A stretch of 64,000 nt of DNA from Bradyrhizobium sp. CB1717 (GCF_029714325.1 NZ_CP121666.1:8215001-8279000), one strand, 5' to 3'; positions 35,727 to 45,637 are shown, counted from the first letter of the stretch. Made by a program: numbers and translations. The notes: generated from the letters alone by a model not told the origin.

Positions 35727-36800
35727 TCAGGCCGCCAGCACCGAATGAGGCACGTGCGATCGACGGGCGAAGACGTGGCCCTCGAAGATGCGCCGAGCTG
35801 TCCGCAGCACCCTGGCAACCGGGCCGGGCTCCAGCCGAACCACGAGTTGGCCGGAGGGATGGACGAGGGTGATCGGCACCGGTGGTGCCAGTGGTCCGAC
35901 CATCTCCGCCGCGATCGTCCCGGGCGTGACGCATGCCGTCGCGATCGCGACAGCGCCGGTCACCGCCAGCGCGTTGTGACAGTCATGCGGCATGAAATAC
36001 CTGGTGTTCAGCGTCGCCTCGCCCCCGCGCGCAATCAGAACCGGCTTCGGGATCACCATTGTCGCGGAATCTGGAAAGCCCATCCGGCGTCCGGCCTCGA
36101 TGCGCAAAGTTTCGAGACGCGCGCGGAAGCCGCTGTCGGCGAAGTCCGAGGGAGCCTCACGGCCGGTCCGTCCCAGATCCGCCGCGCGGACCAGCATGAC
36201 GGGCATCGCCGCGTCGATGCAGGTCACATCGACCCCGTCGATGCAATCGACCGGCCGTCCAGTGGGCAGGAGACGACCGGTGCGTGCGCCGGCCGCGTTG
36301 GGAAACGACAGTTCGATGGGCGCGGCCGTTCCCGGTACACCGTCGATCCGCGCCTCGCCGTCGTAAGTCACGCGCCCTGCGGGGGTCGGAACGGTCGCAT
36401 CGATCAGCTTGCCGGTGTTGACATTGTGGATGCGCACATGAGTGCGATCTGCGGCGGCGGCGATCAGCCCGGCTTCAATTGCGAACGGCCCCACCGCCGC
36501 CAGCATGTTTCCGCAGTTGGGCGAGGTATCGACGATGCCTTCACGAACCCGCACCTGGGCAAACAGGTAATCAACATCGGCGCCGGGCACCGATGCCGGA
36601 CCAACGATCGCGACCTTGTTGACGACGGCATTGGCGCCGCCGATCCCGTCGATTCCAAGGTCGTGTCCCCCGCCCATCACGGACAACAGGATCGCGTCAC
36701 GCAGTTTGGGGTCGGCTGGTAGATCACGGGCCAGGAAAAACGGCCCGCGCGAGGTGCCCCCGCGCATGACCACACAGGGAATGGCAATCTGATCGTTCAT
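35727..36800 (-). CDS. PrpF-family protein, 4-oxalomesaconate tautomerase-like
   Basis: 357 aa from ATG 36800 (GGAAG upstream); the longer ORF start runs into the divergent LysR gene and is rejected. The N-terminus IPCVVMRGGTSRGPFFLARD, followed by MGGGHDLGIDGIGGANAVVN and SPNCGNMLAAVGPFAIEAGL, is typical of the PrpF/4-oxalomesaconate tautomerase (GalD/LigU) group with diaminopimelate-epimerase-like fold. GalD interconverts keto and enol forms of 4-oxalomesaconate in gallate breakdown; PrpF proteins isomerise aconitate. The divergent LysR and downstream dctA suggest a small inducible unit for a tricarboxylic or aromatic-derived acid. Confidence 0.82.
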   Translation of the reverse strand: MNDQIAIPCVVMRGGTSRGPFFLARDLPADPKLRDAILLSVMGGGHDLGIDGIGGANAVVNKVAIVGPASVPGADVDYLFAQVRVREGIVDTSPNCGNMLAAVGPFAIEAGLIAAAADRTHVRIHNVNTGKLIDATVPTPAGRVTYDGEARIDGVPGTAAPIELSFPNAAGARTGRLLPTGRPVDCIDGVDVTCIDAAMPVMLVRAADLGRTGREAPSDFADSGFRARLETLRIEAGRRMGFPDSATMVIPKPVLIARGGEATLNTRYFMPHDCHNALAVTGAVAIATACVTPGTIAAEMVGPLAPPVPITLVHPSGQLVVRLEPGPVARVLRTARRIFEGHVFARRSHVPHSVLAA

Positions 36801-36873
36801 GGGGTTCTTCCGTTCGGCGACAACTTCGCTCGCACCAGAGCATCCTCCGCCAGAACTCTTTTGTGAAATGCAA

Positions 36874-36886
36874 ATATCTGAGGTAT
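36874..36886. promoter_or_regulatory. LysR-type operator candidate in the divergent region
   Basis: ATATCTGAGGTAT is an imperfect inverted repeat of the T-N11-A kind bound by LysR regulators. It lies 32 bases before the LysR gene start and about 74 bases from the divergent tautomerase start, in an AT-rich stretch containing TATAATGG near the LysR start. Confidence 0.45.
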
Positions 36887-36917
36887 TATTCCAGTTATCG
36901 ATATAATGGAGCCTGCC

Positions 36918-37898
36918 ATGAATGCGGAACTGCTCGACCTCAAGGCGTTCATCACCGTGGCGGAGACGGGAAGTTTCGTCCGCACCGCCAGGGCGCTGAA
37001 CCTGTCGCAGCCGGCGCTGAGCCGGCGCATTCAGAAACTGGAAGAAGGCCTCGGTGCGCCGTTGCTCGAACGGTCGACGCGCCACGTCAATCTCACCATG
37101 ACGGGCCGCGACTTCCTGCCGAAGGTGCGCCGCCTCATCGACGAGTTCGAGACCTCGGTGCTCGCCATCCACGATATCGGCGCGCGAAGTTCAGGCCTGG
37201 TCTCGGTGGCTGCGGTGCCGACAGCGGTGTTCTATTTCCTGCCGCGTGCGATCGGCCGGTTTGCCGAGGCGTATCCGCGCATTCGCATCCGGATTCTGGA
37301 CATCGGTGCCAACGAGGGATTGGAAGCGGTCGCGCGCGGAGAAGCCGACTTCGGCATTAATTTCATCGGTGCTTCGCATGCCGAAATTGAATTCGAGAAA
37401 CTGGTTGAGGATCCTTTCGTCCTCGCCTGCCGTCACGACCATCCGCTGGCGTCGCGCAAACAGGTCAGTTGGTCGGAGATTGTGTCGCACCGAATCATCA
37501 CCGTCGGTCGCAACAGCGGCAACCGCGCGTTGATCGACAATGCGCTGGCGCGACAGGGCCTGCAGCTGAACTGGTCCTATGAAGTCGCCCACCTCTCCGG
37601 CTCGCTTGGCCTGGTTGAAGAGGGGCTCGGCATCGCCGTGCTGCCGAGGCTCGCGACGCCCGCAGCCGGTCATCCGATCATTCACACGGTTCGGCTGATC
37701 GAGCCGGAAGTGTCGCGGACGATCGGAATCGTGCGCAGGCGCGGGGCGACACTATCTCCTCATGCCAGCCAATTTCTCAAGATGCTGCTCGAGGCATGGC
37801 GCTCGCCTTCCCGGACGAGCGGCCAAGGCAAGCCGCGGTCCCGATCCACTCAGGCAAATTCGAATGTCGTTTCGGCGGGCCGGAAGGCGAAACGCTGA
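36918..37898 (+). CDS. LysR-family transcriptional regulator
   Basis: 326 aa from ATG 36918, preceded by GGAG 6 bases upstream; the ATG 12 bases earlier is part of that RBS region. N-terminal winged helix about residues 3-62 (LLDLKAFITVAETGSFVRTA, LSQPALSRRIQKLEEGLGAP) and a C-terminal substrate-binding domain (PRIRIRILDIGANEGLEAVA, HDHPLASRKQVSWSEI, EEGLGIAVLPRLATP). Divergence from the tautomerase gene suggests that it controls that gene and dctA in response to a pathway acid. Confidence 0.92.
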   Translation: MNAELLDLKAFITVAETGSFVRTARALNLSQPALSRRIQKLEEGLGAPLLERSTRHVNLTMTGRDFLPKVRRLIDEFETSVLAIHDIGARSSGLVSVAAVPTAVFYFLPRAIGRFAEAYPRIRIRILDIGANEGLEAVARGEADFGINFIGASHAEIEFEKLVEDPFVLACRHDHPLASRKQVSWSEIVSHRIITVGRNSGNRALIDNALARQGLQLNWSYEVAHLSGSLGLVEEGLGIAVLPRLATPAAGHPIIHTVRLIEPEVSRTIGIVRRRGATLSPHASQFLKMLLEAWRSPSRTSGQGKPRSRSTQANSNVVSAGRKAKR

Positions 37899-38298
37899 TA
37901 GCTCGGCGGCGCAGCGGTGCAAGACCTTGCCCTTTCGGACCGGGAGTTCCTCGGATCAGCCCCGCCGTTTTCAGAGGCATTTCGGGTCCTGCGGCCGCAG
38001 CAGCGTGGTGTGGCCAGCCGGCTGCGTTGCGTTCAGTCCTCATACCGCCTACAAGCCGGGCCTTCGCCAGTCGCAAGCAGGTACGGAGTTGCATATGGTC
38101 AGGCGATGCCGGAACGCAGAACCCGAATTGATTGCCGCGAATTGATGCGGCGATTGGATCGATGCATATATTAAGCATCTCCGCGCGCCCGACACCCCAC
38201 GACCTAGGTCTGACAACATGCCGCTAGATCGGCTGACGGCCATGCGCTAGTGTTTTATACGACCGGTTAAAAACACCGGCCGTTTGAGGGAGAAAAAC
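37899..38298. other. Gene-free stretch with probable promoter of the ABC operon
   Basis: About 400 bases with several overlapping short frames, none with an RBS or family similarity; I see no RNA gene. The last 80 bases become AT-rich (TGCATATATTAAGCA, GTGTTTTATACGACCGG) and contain an inverted repeat CCGGTTAAAAACACCGG shortly before the binding-protein RBS. This is the likely promoter/operator region. Confidence 0.5.
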
Positions 38299-39684
38299 GT
38301 GAGATCCAAGGTTATTGGCGCAGTTACACTGGCGGTCGCTGCGGCGGGGCTGTTCGCAGCCGCTGCACCCGCATTTGCGCAGCAGAAGACGATTACGGTC
38401 TGGTGGGGCAAGGGATTTTATCGGTCCGAAGACGACGCGCTCATCGAGACGATCAAGAAGTTCGAGGCCAAGACCGGCATCAAGGTCGAATTGTCGCAGT
38501 ACGCGATCCAGGACATGATTCCGAAGACGGTCGCCGCGCTCGATTCGGGGACCGTGCCGGACGTTGCCTATGCCGACACCTACGACGTGCAGGTGCAGGG
38601 CAAGTGGGCCTATGAGGGCAAGCTCGAGGACCTCTCGGAAGTCATGGAACCGATCAAGGATCGGTTCGTGCAGAACACGCTGGATGCGTCGATCCTCTAT
38701 AACGACGTCACCAAGAAGAAGGCCTATTACGGCTTCCCGCTGAAGCAGCAGAGCATGCACGTCCAGATCTGGAACGACATGCTGGACAAGGCCGGCTTCA
38801 AGCAGAGCGACATCCCGAACGACTGGACGGGCTATTGGACGTTCTGGTGCGACAAGGTACAGCCGGCGATCCGCAAGGCCACCGGCCAGCGCATCTACGC
38901 CGTCGGCCAGCCGATGGGCGTGGAATCCACCGACGCCTTCCAGTCGTTCTACACCTTCATGGACGCCTACCACGTCAAGCTGGTCGACGACGACGGCAAG
39001 CTGCTGGTCGATGATCCCACGGTTCGCGAGAACCTGATCAAGGCGATGAAGGACTACACCGACACCTACATCAAGGGCTGCACCCCGCCCTCCTCCACAA
39101 CCTGGAAGGATCCGGACAACAACGTCGCGTTCCACAACAAGACCATCGTGATGACCCACAACTTCACGATCTCGATCGCGGCGAAATGGTTCGAGGACTC
39201 CAACAACCAGACGCTAACGCCCGAACAGCGCGCGGCCGGCAAGAAGGCGTATGAGGAAGACATCATCACCGCCTCCTTCCCGAAGGCGCCCGACGGCACG
39301 ACGATCCGCTACCGCTCCGACGTCAAGACCGGGCTGGTCTTCAACGTGGCCAAGAACAAGCCTGAGGCCAAGCAGTTCATCGCCTTCCTGCTCCAGGAAG
39401 AGAACATCCGGCCCTATATCGAGGGTGCGCTTGGCCGCTGGTTCCCGGTGACCAAGGAAAGCCAGGAAAGCCCGTTCTGGCAGGCCGACAGGCATCGCAA
39501 GGCGGTCTATGCGCAGTTCAAGGGTGGCACCGCCGCGTTCGACTTCACCAAGAACTGGAAGTTCACCATCCTGAACAACGAAAACGTCTGGGCCAAGGCG
39601 ATGAACCGCGTGGTCAGCGAGAAGGTGCCGGTGGACAAGGCGGTCGACGAGCTGATCGCCCGCATCAAGCAGGTCGCTGGCTAA
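38299..39684 (+). CDS. ABC transporter extracellular substrate-binding protein (family 1)
   Basis: 461 aa from GTG 38299 with AGGGAG 7 bases upstream, rather than the ATG at 38284 which lies before the RBS. Sec signal peptide with core VIGAVTLAVAAAGLFAAAA, cleaved near AFAQQ. The mature start KTITVWWGKGFYRSEDDALI and the following FEAKTGIKVELSQYAIQDMI are typical for sugar/polyol receptors of CUT1 transporters. GMTHN- and Trp-rich sections further on suit a sugar-binding cleft. It feeds the two permeases downstream. Two GC-rich hairpins separate it from them. Confidence 0.9.
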   Translation: MRSKVIGAVTLAVAAAGLFAAAAPAFAQQKTITVWWGKGFYRSEDDALIETIKKFEAKTGIKVELSQYAIQDMIPKTVAALDSGTVPDVAYADTYDVQVQGKWAYEGKLEDLSEVMEPIKDRFVQNTLDASILYNDVTKKKAYYGFPLKQQSMHVQIWNDMLDKAGFKQSDIPNDWTGYWTFWCDKVQPAIRKATGQRIYAVGQPMGVESTDAFQSFYTFMDAYHVKLVDDDGKLLVDDPTVRENLIKAMKDYTDTYIKGCTPPSSTTWKDPDNNVAFHNKTIVMTHNFTISIAAKWFEDSNNQTLTPEQRAAGKKAYEEDIITASFPKAPDGTTIRYRSDVKTGLVFNVAKNKPEAKQFIAFLLQEENIRPYIEGALGRWFPVTKESQESPFWQADRHRKAVYAQFKGGTAAFDFTKNWKFTILNNENVWAKAMNRVVSEKVPVDKAVDELIARIKQVAG

Positions 39685-39695
39685 ATCATCCTTCC

Positions 39696-39754
39696 CCTCT
39701 CCCCGCTTTGCGGGGAGAGGTATAAGAACAACACCGGCCGCGTTTCGCGGCCGG
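39696..39754 (+). terminator. Two successive hairpins between binding protein and permease genes
   Basis: CCTCTCCCCG/CGGGGAGAGG (39696-39720) and CCGGCCGCG/CGCGGCCGG (39734-39754) form two stable stems within 70 bases of the receptor stop. In ABC operons such stems stabilise or partly end the transcript so that receptor exceeds permease. No long T-run follows. Confidence 0.55.
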
Positions 39755-39779
39755 CATCTCTTTGAAGAGTTCGAAAAGA

Positions 39780-40652
39780 ATGGCGATCACGCTCTCTGGC
39801 GATCAGGCACTCCCCGGCCCGCCCCTGTCGTCGCGGCTGACCCCGGCGCAGGTCTGGGGCATCTTGCTGCTCGCGCCCTATCTGCTGGTTTTCCTCGCCT
39901 TCGTCGTCTATCCCGTCTGCTACGGGCTGTGGCTGGCGCGGGCGCCGGCGAACTATGTCGCACTCTACAACGACCCGATCTTCGCGCGCGCCGCTGTCAA
40001 CACGCTGATCTTCCTGGTCATCGGCATCAACATCAAGATGCTGATCGCGCTGTTCCTGTCTGGCTTCTTCGCCCAGCAGCGCACCTGGATCAAATGGCTC
40101 TCGGTGATCTTCATCCTGCCCTGGGCGGTGCCGTCGATCCCGACCATCCTGTCGGTGCGCTTCATGCTCAATCCCGAATGGGGCGTGATCAACCACCTCA
40201 TCTTCTCGTTCACCGGTGACGACGGCCCGAACTGGCTGAACGACCCGACGGTGGCGCTGACCATGGCGATCGGCGTCCACATCTGGAAATCGCTGCCGTT
40301 CTGGACGCTGATCCTGATCACCGGACGCCTTGCGATACCGCACGATCTGTTCGAGGCCGCCGAGGTGGATGGCGCGAGCTGGTGGCAGAAATTCCGCTTC
40401 ATCACCTGGCCGTCGATGCAGACGCTCTATGTCACCTGCACGCTGCTCTCGATGATCTGGACGCTAGGGGACTTCAATAGCGTCTATCTGCTCACTGGCG
40501 GCGGCCCGGCTGACCTGACGCATGTGCTGTCGACGCTCGGCATCCGCTATCTCCGGCTCGACCAGCTCTCGCTCGCGATGGCTTCCATCGTCGTCGCGAT
40601 GCCACTGGTGCTGCCGCTGGTCTATTTCATGATGAAACGGTTGTCGCGATGA
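39780..40652 (+). CDS. ABC transporter permease, MalF/UgpA type
   Basis: 290 aa from ATG 39780; the alternative TTG at 39762 adds six residues. About six membrane segments, the first at about residues 23-45. The EAA loop reads FEAAEVDGASWWQKFRFITW. A stretch WTLGDFNSVYLLTGGGPADL is typical of CUT1 permeases. It starts after the hairpins and its stop overlaps the next permease by 4 bases. Confidence 0.92.
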   Translation: MAITLSGDQALPGPPLSSRLTPAQVWGILLLAPYLLVFLAFVVYPVCYGLWLARAPANYVALYNDPIFARAAVNTLIFLVIGINIKMLIALFLSGFFAQQRTWIKWLSVIFILPWAVPSIPTILSVRFMLNPEWGVINHLIFSFTGDDGPNWLNDPTVALTMAIGVHIWKSLPFWTLILITGRLAIPHDLFEAAEVDGASWWQKFRFITWPSMQTLYVTCTLLSMIWTLGDFNSVYLLTGGGPADLTHVLSTLGIRYLRLDQLSLAMASIVVAMPLVLPLVYFMMKRLSR

Positions 40653-41500
40653 AGCTTCCCACCCTCCGCGAAGTTGGCAACGAGGCCAAGCTGCTGCTGA
40701 TCGGCATCCCGGTCTTCATCTGGACCATGATTCCGATCTACCACATGTTCCTGTTCGCGATCTCACCGAAGGAGGACGCGTTCTCGGGCAAGCTGTGGCC
40801 GGATCATCCGACGCTGCACAACTTCCACATTGTGTTCTACCAGGAGCATTACTTCCTGCGCGACTTCTGGATCCAGTTCTGGAATTCGACCGTGATCGCG
40901 CTGTCGGCCGGCGCGCTGACATTGTTCATCGCGACCGCCGCCGCGTTCTCGATCTCGCGGCTCAAGGTGCCGGGCGGCCGCTGGGTGATGAATCTGGCGC
41001 TGTTCACCTACTTCATCCCGGCGGCGTTCCTCGCCGTGCCGATGTATCGGACCATGGGCAATTACGGCCTGCTCAACAATCACTGGTCGCTGATACTGGC
41101 CATGGTGACGATCGCCTCGCCTTACGCGATCTGGGTGCTGAAGCAGGCGTCCGACAAGCTGCCGGTCGAGCTCGACGAGGCCGCGACCATGGACGGCGCG
41201 ACCACGCTGCAATTGTTCCGCCTGGTCTATGTGCCGCTGATGATGCCGTCGCTGGTCGCGATCGGCACCTATGCGGTGCTGCTCGCCTGGAACGAGTATC
41301 TCTACGCATTCCTGCTCCTCTCCAAGGACACCAACATCACGCTGCCCGTGGCCCTCGGCAACTTCCTCGCCGCCGACGACTCGCCGTGGGAGCTCTTGAT
41401 GACCACCGGCTTCATCTACGCCCTGCCGCCGGCCGCGATCTATTACGCCTTCAAGCGCTACATGGTGGGCGGGCTCACGGCGGGTGCGGTGAAGTCCTGA
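40649..41500 (+). CDS. ABC transporter permease, MalG/UgpE type
   Basis: 283 aa, six membrane segments, EAA loop DEAATMDGATTLQLFRLVYV. Overlap (ATGA) with the previous permease indicates coupling. As in the importer at 5.2-8.6 kb, no ATPase gene follows; the next gene, 116 bases on, encodes an unrelated membrane protein. The transporter needs an ATP-binding subunit made elsewhere. Confidence 0.92.
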   Translation: MKLPTLREVGNEAKLLLIGIPVFIWTMIPIYHMFLFAISPKEDAFSGKLWPDHPTLHNFHIVFYQEHYFLRDFWIQFWNSTVIALSAGALTLFIATAAAFSISRLKVPGGRWVMNLALFTYFIPAAFLAVPMYRTMGNYGLLNNHWSLILAMVTIASPYAIWVLKQASDKLPVELDEAATMDGATTLQLFRLVYVPLMMPSLVAIGTYAVLLAWNEYLYAFLLLSKDTNITLPVALGNFLAADDSPWELLMTTGFIYALPPAAIYYAFKRYMVGGLTAGAVKS

Positions 41501-41616
41501 CGCGACAGGACGCATCGGGTCGCCGCAAGCACAGCGGTTGAGCGACAAGGCGGGCAATTGCGGGTTGTTCACGCTTGCTCTAACGTCCGTGCCCCAATGT
41601 TACGGGGCACGGCAGC

Positions 41617-42609
41617 ATGCGCAGCAACGACGCGATCCATCTCGGCCTGATGCTGCTGGCGCTCGCGGCCGCCTATCTGGTGCCGTTCGAGCTGTTGCTG
41701 CTGGCCTATGTCGTGCTCGGCCCTGCGCATTATTTCACCGAGATCTCGTGGCTGCACGATCGCAAGTACTATCTGCCTCACCGCGGGATTGCGGTGGTCC
41801 TGGCCATCGTCGCCGTGGTCGCGGCGCTGATCGACAACGCCTCGTGGTTCGGCTTCGCGATGTGGGGCGCGCTGGTCGTCTGCGCCATGCTGGCGGCGAC
41901 CGCCACGGCGATCGAGAGCATGCTGCTGTTCATGGTGGCGATCGCGCTGTCCGCGATCATGTATTCGAGCGGATCGTCGCTCGCCGTCATCGGAATCCTG
42001 ATCCCGACGCTGATCCACGTCTCGCTGTTCACGCTGATCTTCATGGTGCTCGGCGCCTATCGGTCCGGCAGCCGCGTGCAGGCCGTCCTGGTGGTGGTCT
42101 ACCTCGTCGCAATCGCCACGATCCTGCTGCTGCCGCCGGCCGCCGAAATCCGGATCGCGAGCTTTGCCCGCGTCGGGCAGGACTATTTCGGCAATGTCGG
42201 CCCGGCATTGGGCCGGCTGTTCGGCGTGCCCGGCCTCGTGCTCGACACCAGGCTGACCAGCCTGCTCGCCTTCGTCTACACCTATCACTACCTCAACTGG
42301 TTCATCAAAGCCGACGTGATCCGCTGGGCCGAGGTGCCGAAGGCGCGGCTGGCGGCAATGGCCGCCGCCAGCGCGGCGGCCACCGCACTCTACTTCTACG
42401 ACTATGCGTTCGGCTTCACCTTCCTGCTGGCGCTGAGCCTGATCCATATCCTGCTGGAGTTTCCGCTCAACAGCCTCGCGCTGCGCCAGCTTGGATCCGC
42501 TATCCAGGACACAGTGCGCGCGCGCTACGCCGGGCCCGTCGCGGTCACCACGACGCGGTCGCGCTCTACCGGCACAAAGGCCTCGAAACGAGCCCCCCGG
42601 TCGCGCTGA
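41617..42609 (+). CDS. Polytopic membrane protein of unknown function with conserved-looking His motifs
   Basis: 330 aa with about eight to nine membrane segments and a basic C-terminal tail. Histidines sit at helix ends in patterns that recall membrane di-iron or carotenoid-cleaving Brp/Blh proteins: GPAHYFTEISWLHDRKYYLP near residue 35, YTYHYLNWFIKADVIRW near residue 225 and LIHILLEFPLN near residue 270. I do not recognise the family with certainty and no catalytic role can be assigned. It lies after an ABC operon on the same strand but has its own 116-base leader; its stop directly abuts the stop of the convergent chemoreceptor gene. Confidence 0.7.
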   Translation: MRSNDAIHLGLMLLALAAAYLVPFELLLLAYVVLGPAHYFTEISWLHDRKYYLPHRGIAVVLAIVAVVAALIDNASWFGFAMWGALVVCAMLAATATAIESMLLFMVAIALSAIMYSSGSSLAVIGILIPTLIHVSLFTLIFMVLGAYRSGSRVQAVLVVVYLVAIATILLLPPAAEIRIASFARVGQDYFGNVGPALGRLFGVPGLVLDTRLTSLLAFVYTYHYLNWFIKADVIRWAEVPKARLAAMAAASAAATALYFYDYAFGFTFLLALSLIHILLEFPLNSLALRQLGSAIQDTVRARYAGPVAVTTTRSRSTGTKASKRAPRSR

Positions 42610-44637
42610 TCATCCGGCCTTGCGCACGGTCTGCAGGAACTCCGCCACGTCCTTCTTGAGCGCACGTGCCTGATCCTGCAAGGCCGAGGCGGCCGTGAGT
42701 GCGGCTTCGGCGCCGGCATCGGTCTCGCCGGCCACGGTGCGGACGGCGCCGACCTGGTCGGTCACCGCCGCTGTCCCGTTCGCGGCCTGCTCGACATTGC
42801 GCGCGATCTCGCTGGTTGCGGCCCCCTGCTCCTCGACGGCAGAGGCAATCGTCGTCGCGATCTCCGTCATCTCGGCGATGGTTCTTCCGATCTGGCCGAT
42901 CGCAGCAACCGACTGTCCGGTCGAGCCCTGGATCTCTGCGACGAGGCCCGCGATCTCCTCGGTGGCGCGCGCGGTCTGGGTTGCGAGGCTCTTCACCTCG
43001 TTGGCGACCACGGCAAAACCCTTGCCGGCATCGCCGGCCCGCGCCGATTCGATCGTGGCGTTGAGCGCAAGGAGGTTGGTTTGGCTCGCGATCGCCTGGA
43101 TCAGCTGAACCACCGTACCGATCCGCTCGGCGGAATCCGACAGCGCCCGCATCAGCGCTTCGGTCCGTGAGGCCTCTTCCTTGGCCTGATCCGATACCGA
43201 TACGGAGCGTGCGACCTGGCTGGAAATCTCCCTGATCGAGGCCGCCAATTGATGCGTCGCCGCCGCAACGGTCTGCACATTCGAGGACGCCTGGGCCGAT
43301 GTCGCGGCGACCTGCTCGGCAAGCGAGCGCCCGCGCTCGGCGACGCGGGCGAGGCTTCCGGCGCTCTGCCCCATCTCCTCGGCACGGCTCGAGACGCCGC
43401 CAATGACGCCCTCCATGCCGCGATCGAAGCGGTCGGCGAGCTGCGTCATCATCACCGCGCGTTCCGTCTCGGCTGCGGCACGCTGCGCGGCAGCGTCCTG
43501 CTCCATGCGCCGGACGGTCTGCGCGCTCTGGCGGAACACCTCGACCGCGCCGGCCATGTGACCAATTTCGTCGCCGCGCTCGCCGCCCGGGATCGCCTCA
43601 TCGAGCTCACCCGCCGCGAGGCTCTGCATGCGCAAGGTCATCTGGCCGATGGGGCGCGACACGCTGCGTCCGATCAGCCAGGCCAGCAATGCGCCCAGGA
43701 CGAGCGCGGCAGTGGCCACCGTGAACACGAGATTGCGGGTCTGATCGACCGATCCGGCCGTCAGCCGGCTCTGCTCGGTGCGCGTCGCGCCGAGGGCCCG
43801 GCTGATCTCTGCCGCCTTGCCATCGATCGCGCTGCTGGATTTGACGAGATCGGCCTGCGCCTTGCGCAGCTCGCTCATCGCGGCGGACAGCTCCGTCAGC
43901 GTCGCCGATTGATCGGCAAGCACCTTCTTCAGGGCCGCGATCAGACTCTTCAGGCGCGGCGCCTCGGCATCGGCGATCTCCGCCTCGCTATCGGCGACCG
44001 CAGCCAGCGCATAGCCGATCGTCATCCCGGCATCGTCGGCATCGACCTGGGCCTGGGTGATGGTGAAACGCAGCACCGAGACACGCATCGCATCCACCGT
44101 GCCGGCCAGACGCAGCGGCTGGAGCAGACGGTCGGGATGGTTCGCAAGCGCGACGTTGATCGCGCCGACGTCGAGGCCTGCCGAGGCGCCGAGTCCCTCG
44201 CTCTTGGTGCTTGCGGTGCGCAGACGATCGACGGCGGCGGCGACCGCCGTGAAGGATTTTCGATAGGTCCCGAGCGCATCCACCAGCGCGCTCCGGCCGG
44301 CGGCAATCGCCGGCAGGCGGGCGAATTGCTGATCGACCTGATCAAAGGTCTGGCCAAAGCCGTCGATCGCCTTCATCGCGCTATCGCGATCGCCGATATT
44401 GCGCGTGCGGACGAATTTCTCGACGGTGACATTCGACGAGAGCAGCGCGGCGTGCACCCTCGCCATGCCGGCATCGCCATCGGCGCTGGTGACGAGCTCT
44501 CCGACGGTGCCGCCGATCTCGGACAGCCGCATGACGGCAAGCAGCGCCAGCACGCAGAGGAAACCCAGGACCAGCGCGAAGCCGCCGAAGATGCGCGGGC
44601 GGATGCCGATGCGCGACAGGAGCAATGACAGGTTCAT
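42610..44637 (-). CDS. Methyl-accepting chemotaxis protein with large helical periplasmic sensor
   Basis: 675 aa. First membrane segment about residues 15-36, then a long all-helical periplasmic domain of about 260 residues (four-helix-bundle or HBM type, with many Ala/Arg/Glu heptads), second membrane segment about 302-322 ([20 protein letters not shown]), HAMP ([20 protein letters not shown]), coiled coil and MA domain with tip [23 protein letters not shown] domains bind organic acids. RBS GGGAAA is upstream. It follows a TRAP-type binding protein gene by 16 bases on the same strand, so the two may work together. Confidence 0.92.
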   Translation of the reverse strand: MNLSLLLSRIGIRPRIFGGFALVLGFLCVLALLAVMRLSEIGGTVGELVTSADGDAGMARVHAALLSSNVTVEKFVRTRNIGDRDSAMKAIDGFGQTFDQVDQQFARLPAIAAGRSALVDALGTYRKSFTAVAAAVDRLRTASTKSEGLGASAGLDVGAINVALANHPDRLLQPLRLAGTVDAMRVSVLRFTITQAQVDADDAGMTIGYALAAVADSEAEIADAEAPRLKSLIAALKKVLADQSATLTELSAAMSELRKAQADLVKSSSAIDGKAAEISRALGATRTEQSRLTAGSVDQTRNLVFTVATAALVLGALLAWLIGRSVSRPIGQMTLRMQSLAAGELDEAIPGGERGDEIGHMAGAVEVFRQSAQTVRRMEQDAAAQRAAAETERAVMMTQLADRFDRGMEGVIGGVSSRAEEMGQSAGSLARVAERGRSLAEQVAATSAQASSNVQTVAAATHQLAASIREISSQVARSVSVSDQAKEEASRTEALMRALSDSAERIGTVVQLIQAIASQTNLLALNATIESARAGDAGKGFAVVANEVKSLATQTARATEEIAGLVAEIQGSTGQSVAAIGQIGRTIAEMTEIATTIASAVEEQGAATSEIARNVEQAANGTAAVTDQVGAVRTVAGETDAGAEAALTAASALQDQARALKKDVAEFLQTVRKAG

Positions 44638-44653
44638 GATGTTTCCCGCACGA

Positions 44654-45637
44654 TTACGGCGTAGCCCGAATCCGGGCGAGCAGATCCTTGCCGAAGCGCT
44701 TCTCGAATTCCGGCTCCAGGGGCTTCACGGCATCGATGAAGGGCTGGCGATCGACCTTTTCGATGATCTCCATGCCGGCCTTGCGCAGCTCCTCGAGCTT
44801 CTTCGTCTCCTCCGCGACGCCACTCTGCCAGGTCGCTTCCGCACCGGCCTTGGCCGCGGCGATGATGGCGGCCTGGTCGGCGGGCTTCAGGGCCTGGAAC
44901 ACGTCGCGGTTGGCGACGAAGGCGATCGGCGCGAAGAAATGCCCGGTCAGGCTGGCGTATTTCTGCACCTCCTCGAGATGGCTGGTGGCAATCGTCATGA
45001 CCGGGTTCTCCTGCCCGTCGATGCGGCCATCCTTCAGCGCAGCGTACACCTGCGTGAACTCCATCGGCACGACCTCGGCGCCCAGCGCCTTGAAGGTCAT
45101 CTGATAGACCTCGTTGGGCAGGACGCGGATCTTCAGGCCGCGGAGGTCCGCAGGCGAATGAATCGGCCGCTTCGAGTTGGTGACGTTGCGAAAGCCCTGC
45201 TTGCCGATCGCGAGCAGCACCAATCCCTTGTCGGCGAAATGCTTGGCGAACAGAGCGCCGACCGGCCCCTCTGCGACCGCCTTGGCCTGCGCGGCATCGC
45301 GGAACAGGAACGGCACGTCGAACACGCCGAATTCCGGCACGGCCGAGCTGACCACCGAGCCCGACAGCGTCGCCATGTCGACCACACCACTGCGCATGGC
45401 GGCAAGGATCGCCGTTTCACTGCCCAGCGCGTTGCCGGCGCGTGCATCGAGAATGATGCGGCCCTGTGCGAGCTCGCCGAGCTTGCGGCGGAATTCGTCG
45501 GAGCCAATCTGTTGCGGCGACTGCGGCGAGCCGTTGTACAGCAATGCCACCATCTGCGTCGCACCGGCCGACGGCCGAACAGCAAGACAGAGCAACGCCA
45601 GAACCGTGCTGGCCACACCAATATAAAGCCGCTTCAT
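44654..45637 (-). CDS. Orphan TRAP transporter substrate-binding protein, DctP family
   Basis: 327 aa from ATG 45637 (GAGGGG upstream). Signal peptide core [16 protein letters not shown], cleaved near AGATQ. DctP-type features: [40 protein letters not shown], the key Arg region [20 protein letters not shown] and [19 protein letters not shown]. Such receptors bind carboxylates, and the DctQ/DctM membrane parts are normally adjacent; none is here. The gene lies between a polyamine-type ABC operon (52 bases upstream) and a chemoreceptor gene (16 bases downstream). AT-rich TTAACA and TATAGC elements upstream hint at its own promoter. Confidence 0.88.
   Translation of the reverse strand: MKRLYIGVASTVLALLCLAVRPSAGATQMVALLYNGSPQSPQQIGSDEFRRKLGELAQGRIILDARAGNALGSETAILAAMRSGVVDMATLSGSVVSSAVPEFGVFDVPFLFRDAAQAKAVAEGPVGALFAKHFADKGLVLLAIGKQGFRNVTNSKRPIHSPADLRGLKIRVLPNEVYQMTFKALGAEVVPMEFTQVYAALKDGRIDGQENPVMTIATSHLEEVQKYASLTGHFFAPIAFVANRDVFQALKPADQAAIIAAAKAGAEATWQSGVAEETKKLEELRKAGMEIIEKVDRQPFIDAVKPLEPEFEKRFGKDLLARIRATP

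Noticed and set aside
37899..38298. Possible degraded gene after the LysR gene
   Set aside because: Several overlapping frames exist on both strands but none has an RBS, a domain or a consistent frame; treated as intergenic.
43249..44628. 459-codon frame opposite the second chemoreceptor
   Set aside because: Composition typical of antisense frames (Arg/His/Gly-rich) and no RBS.
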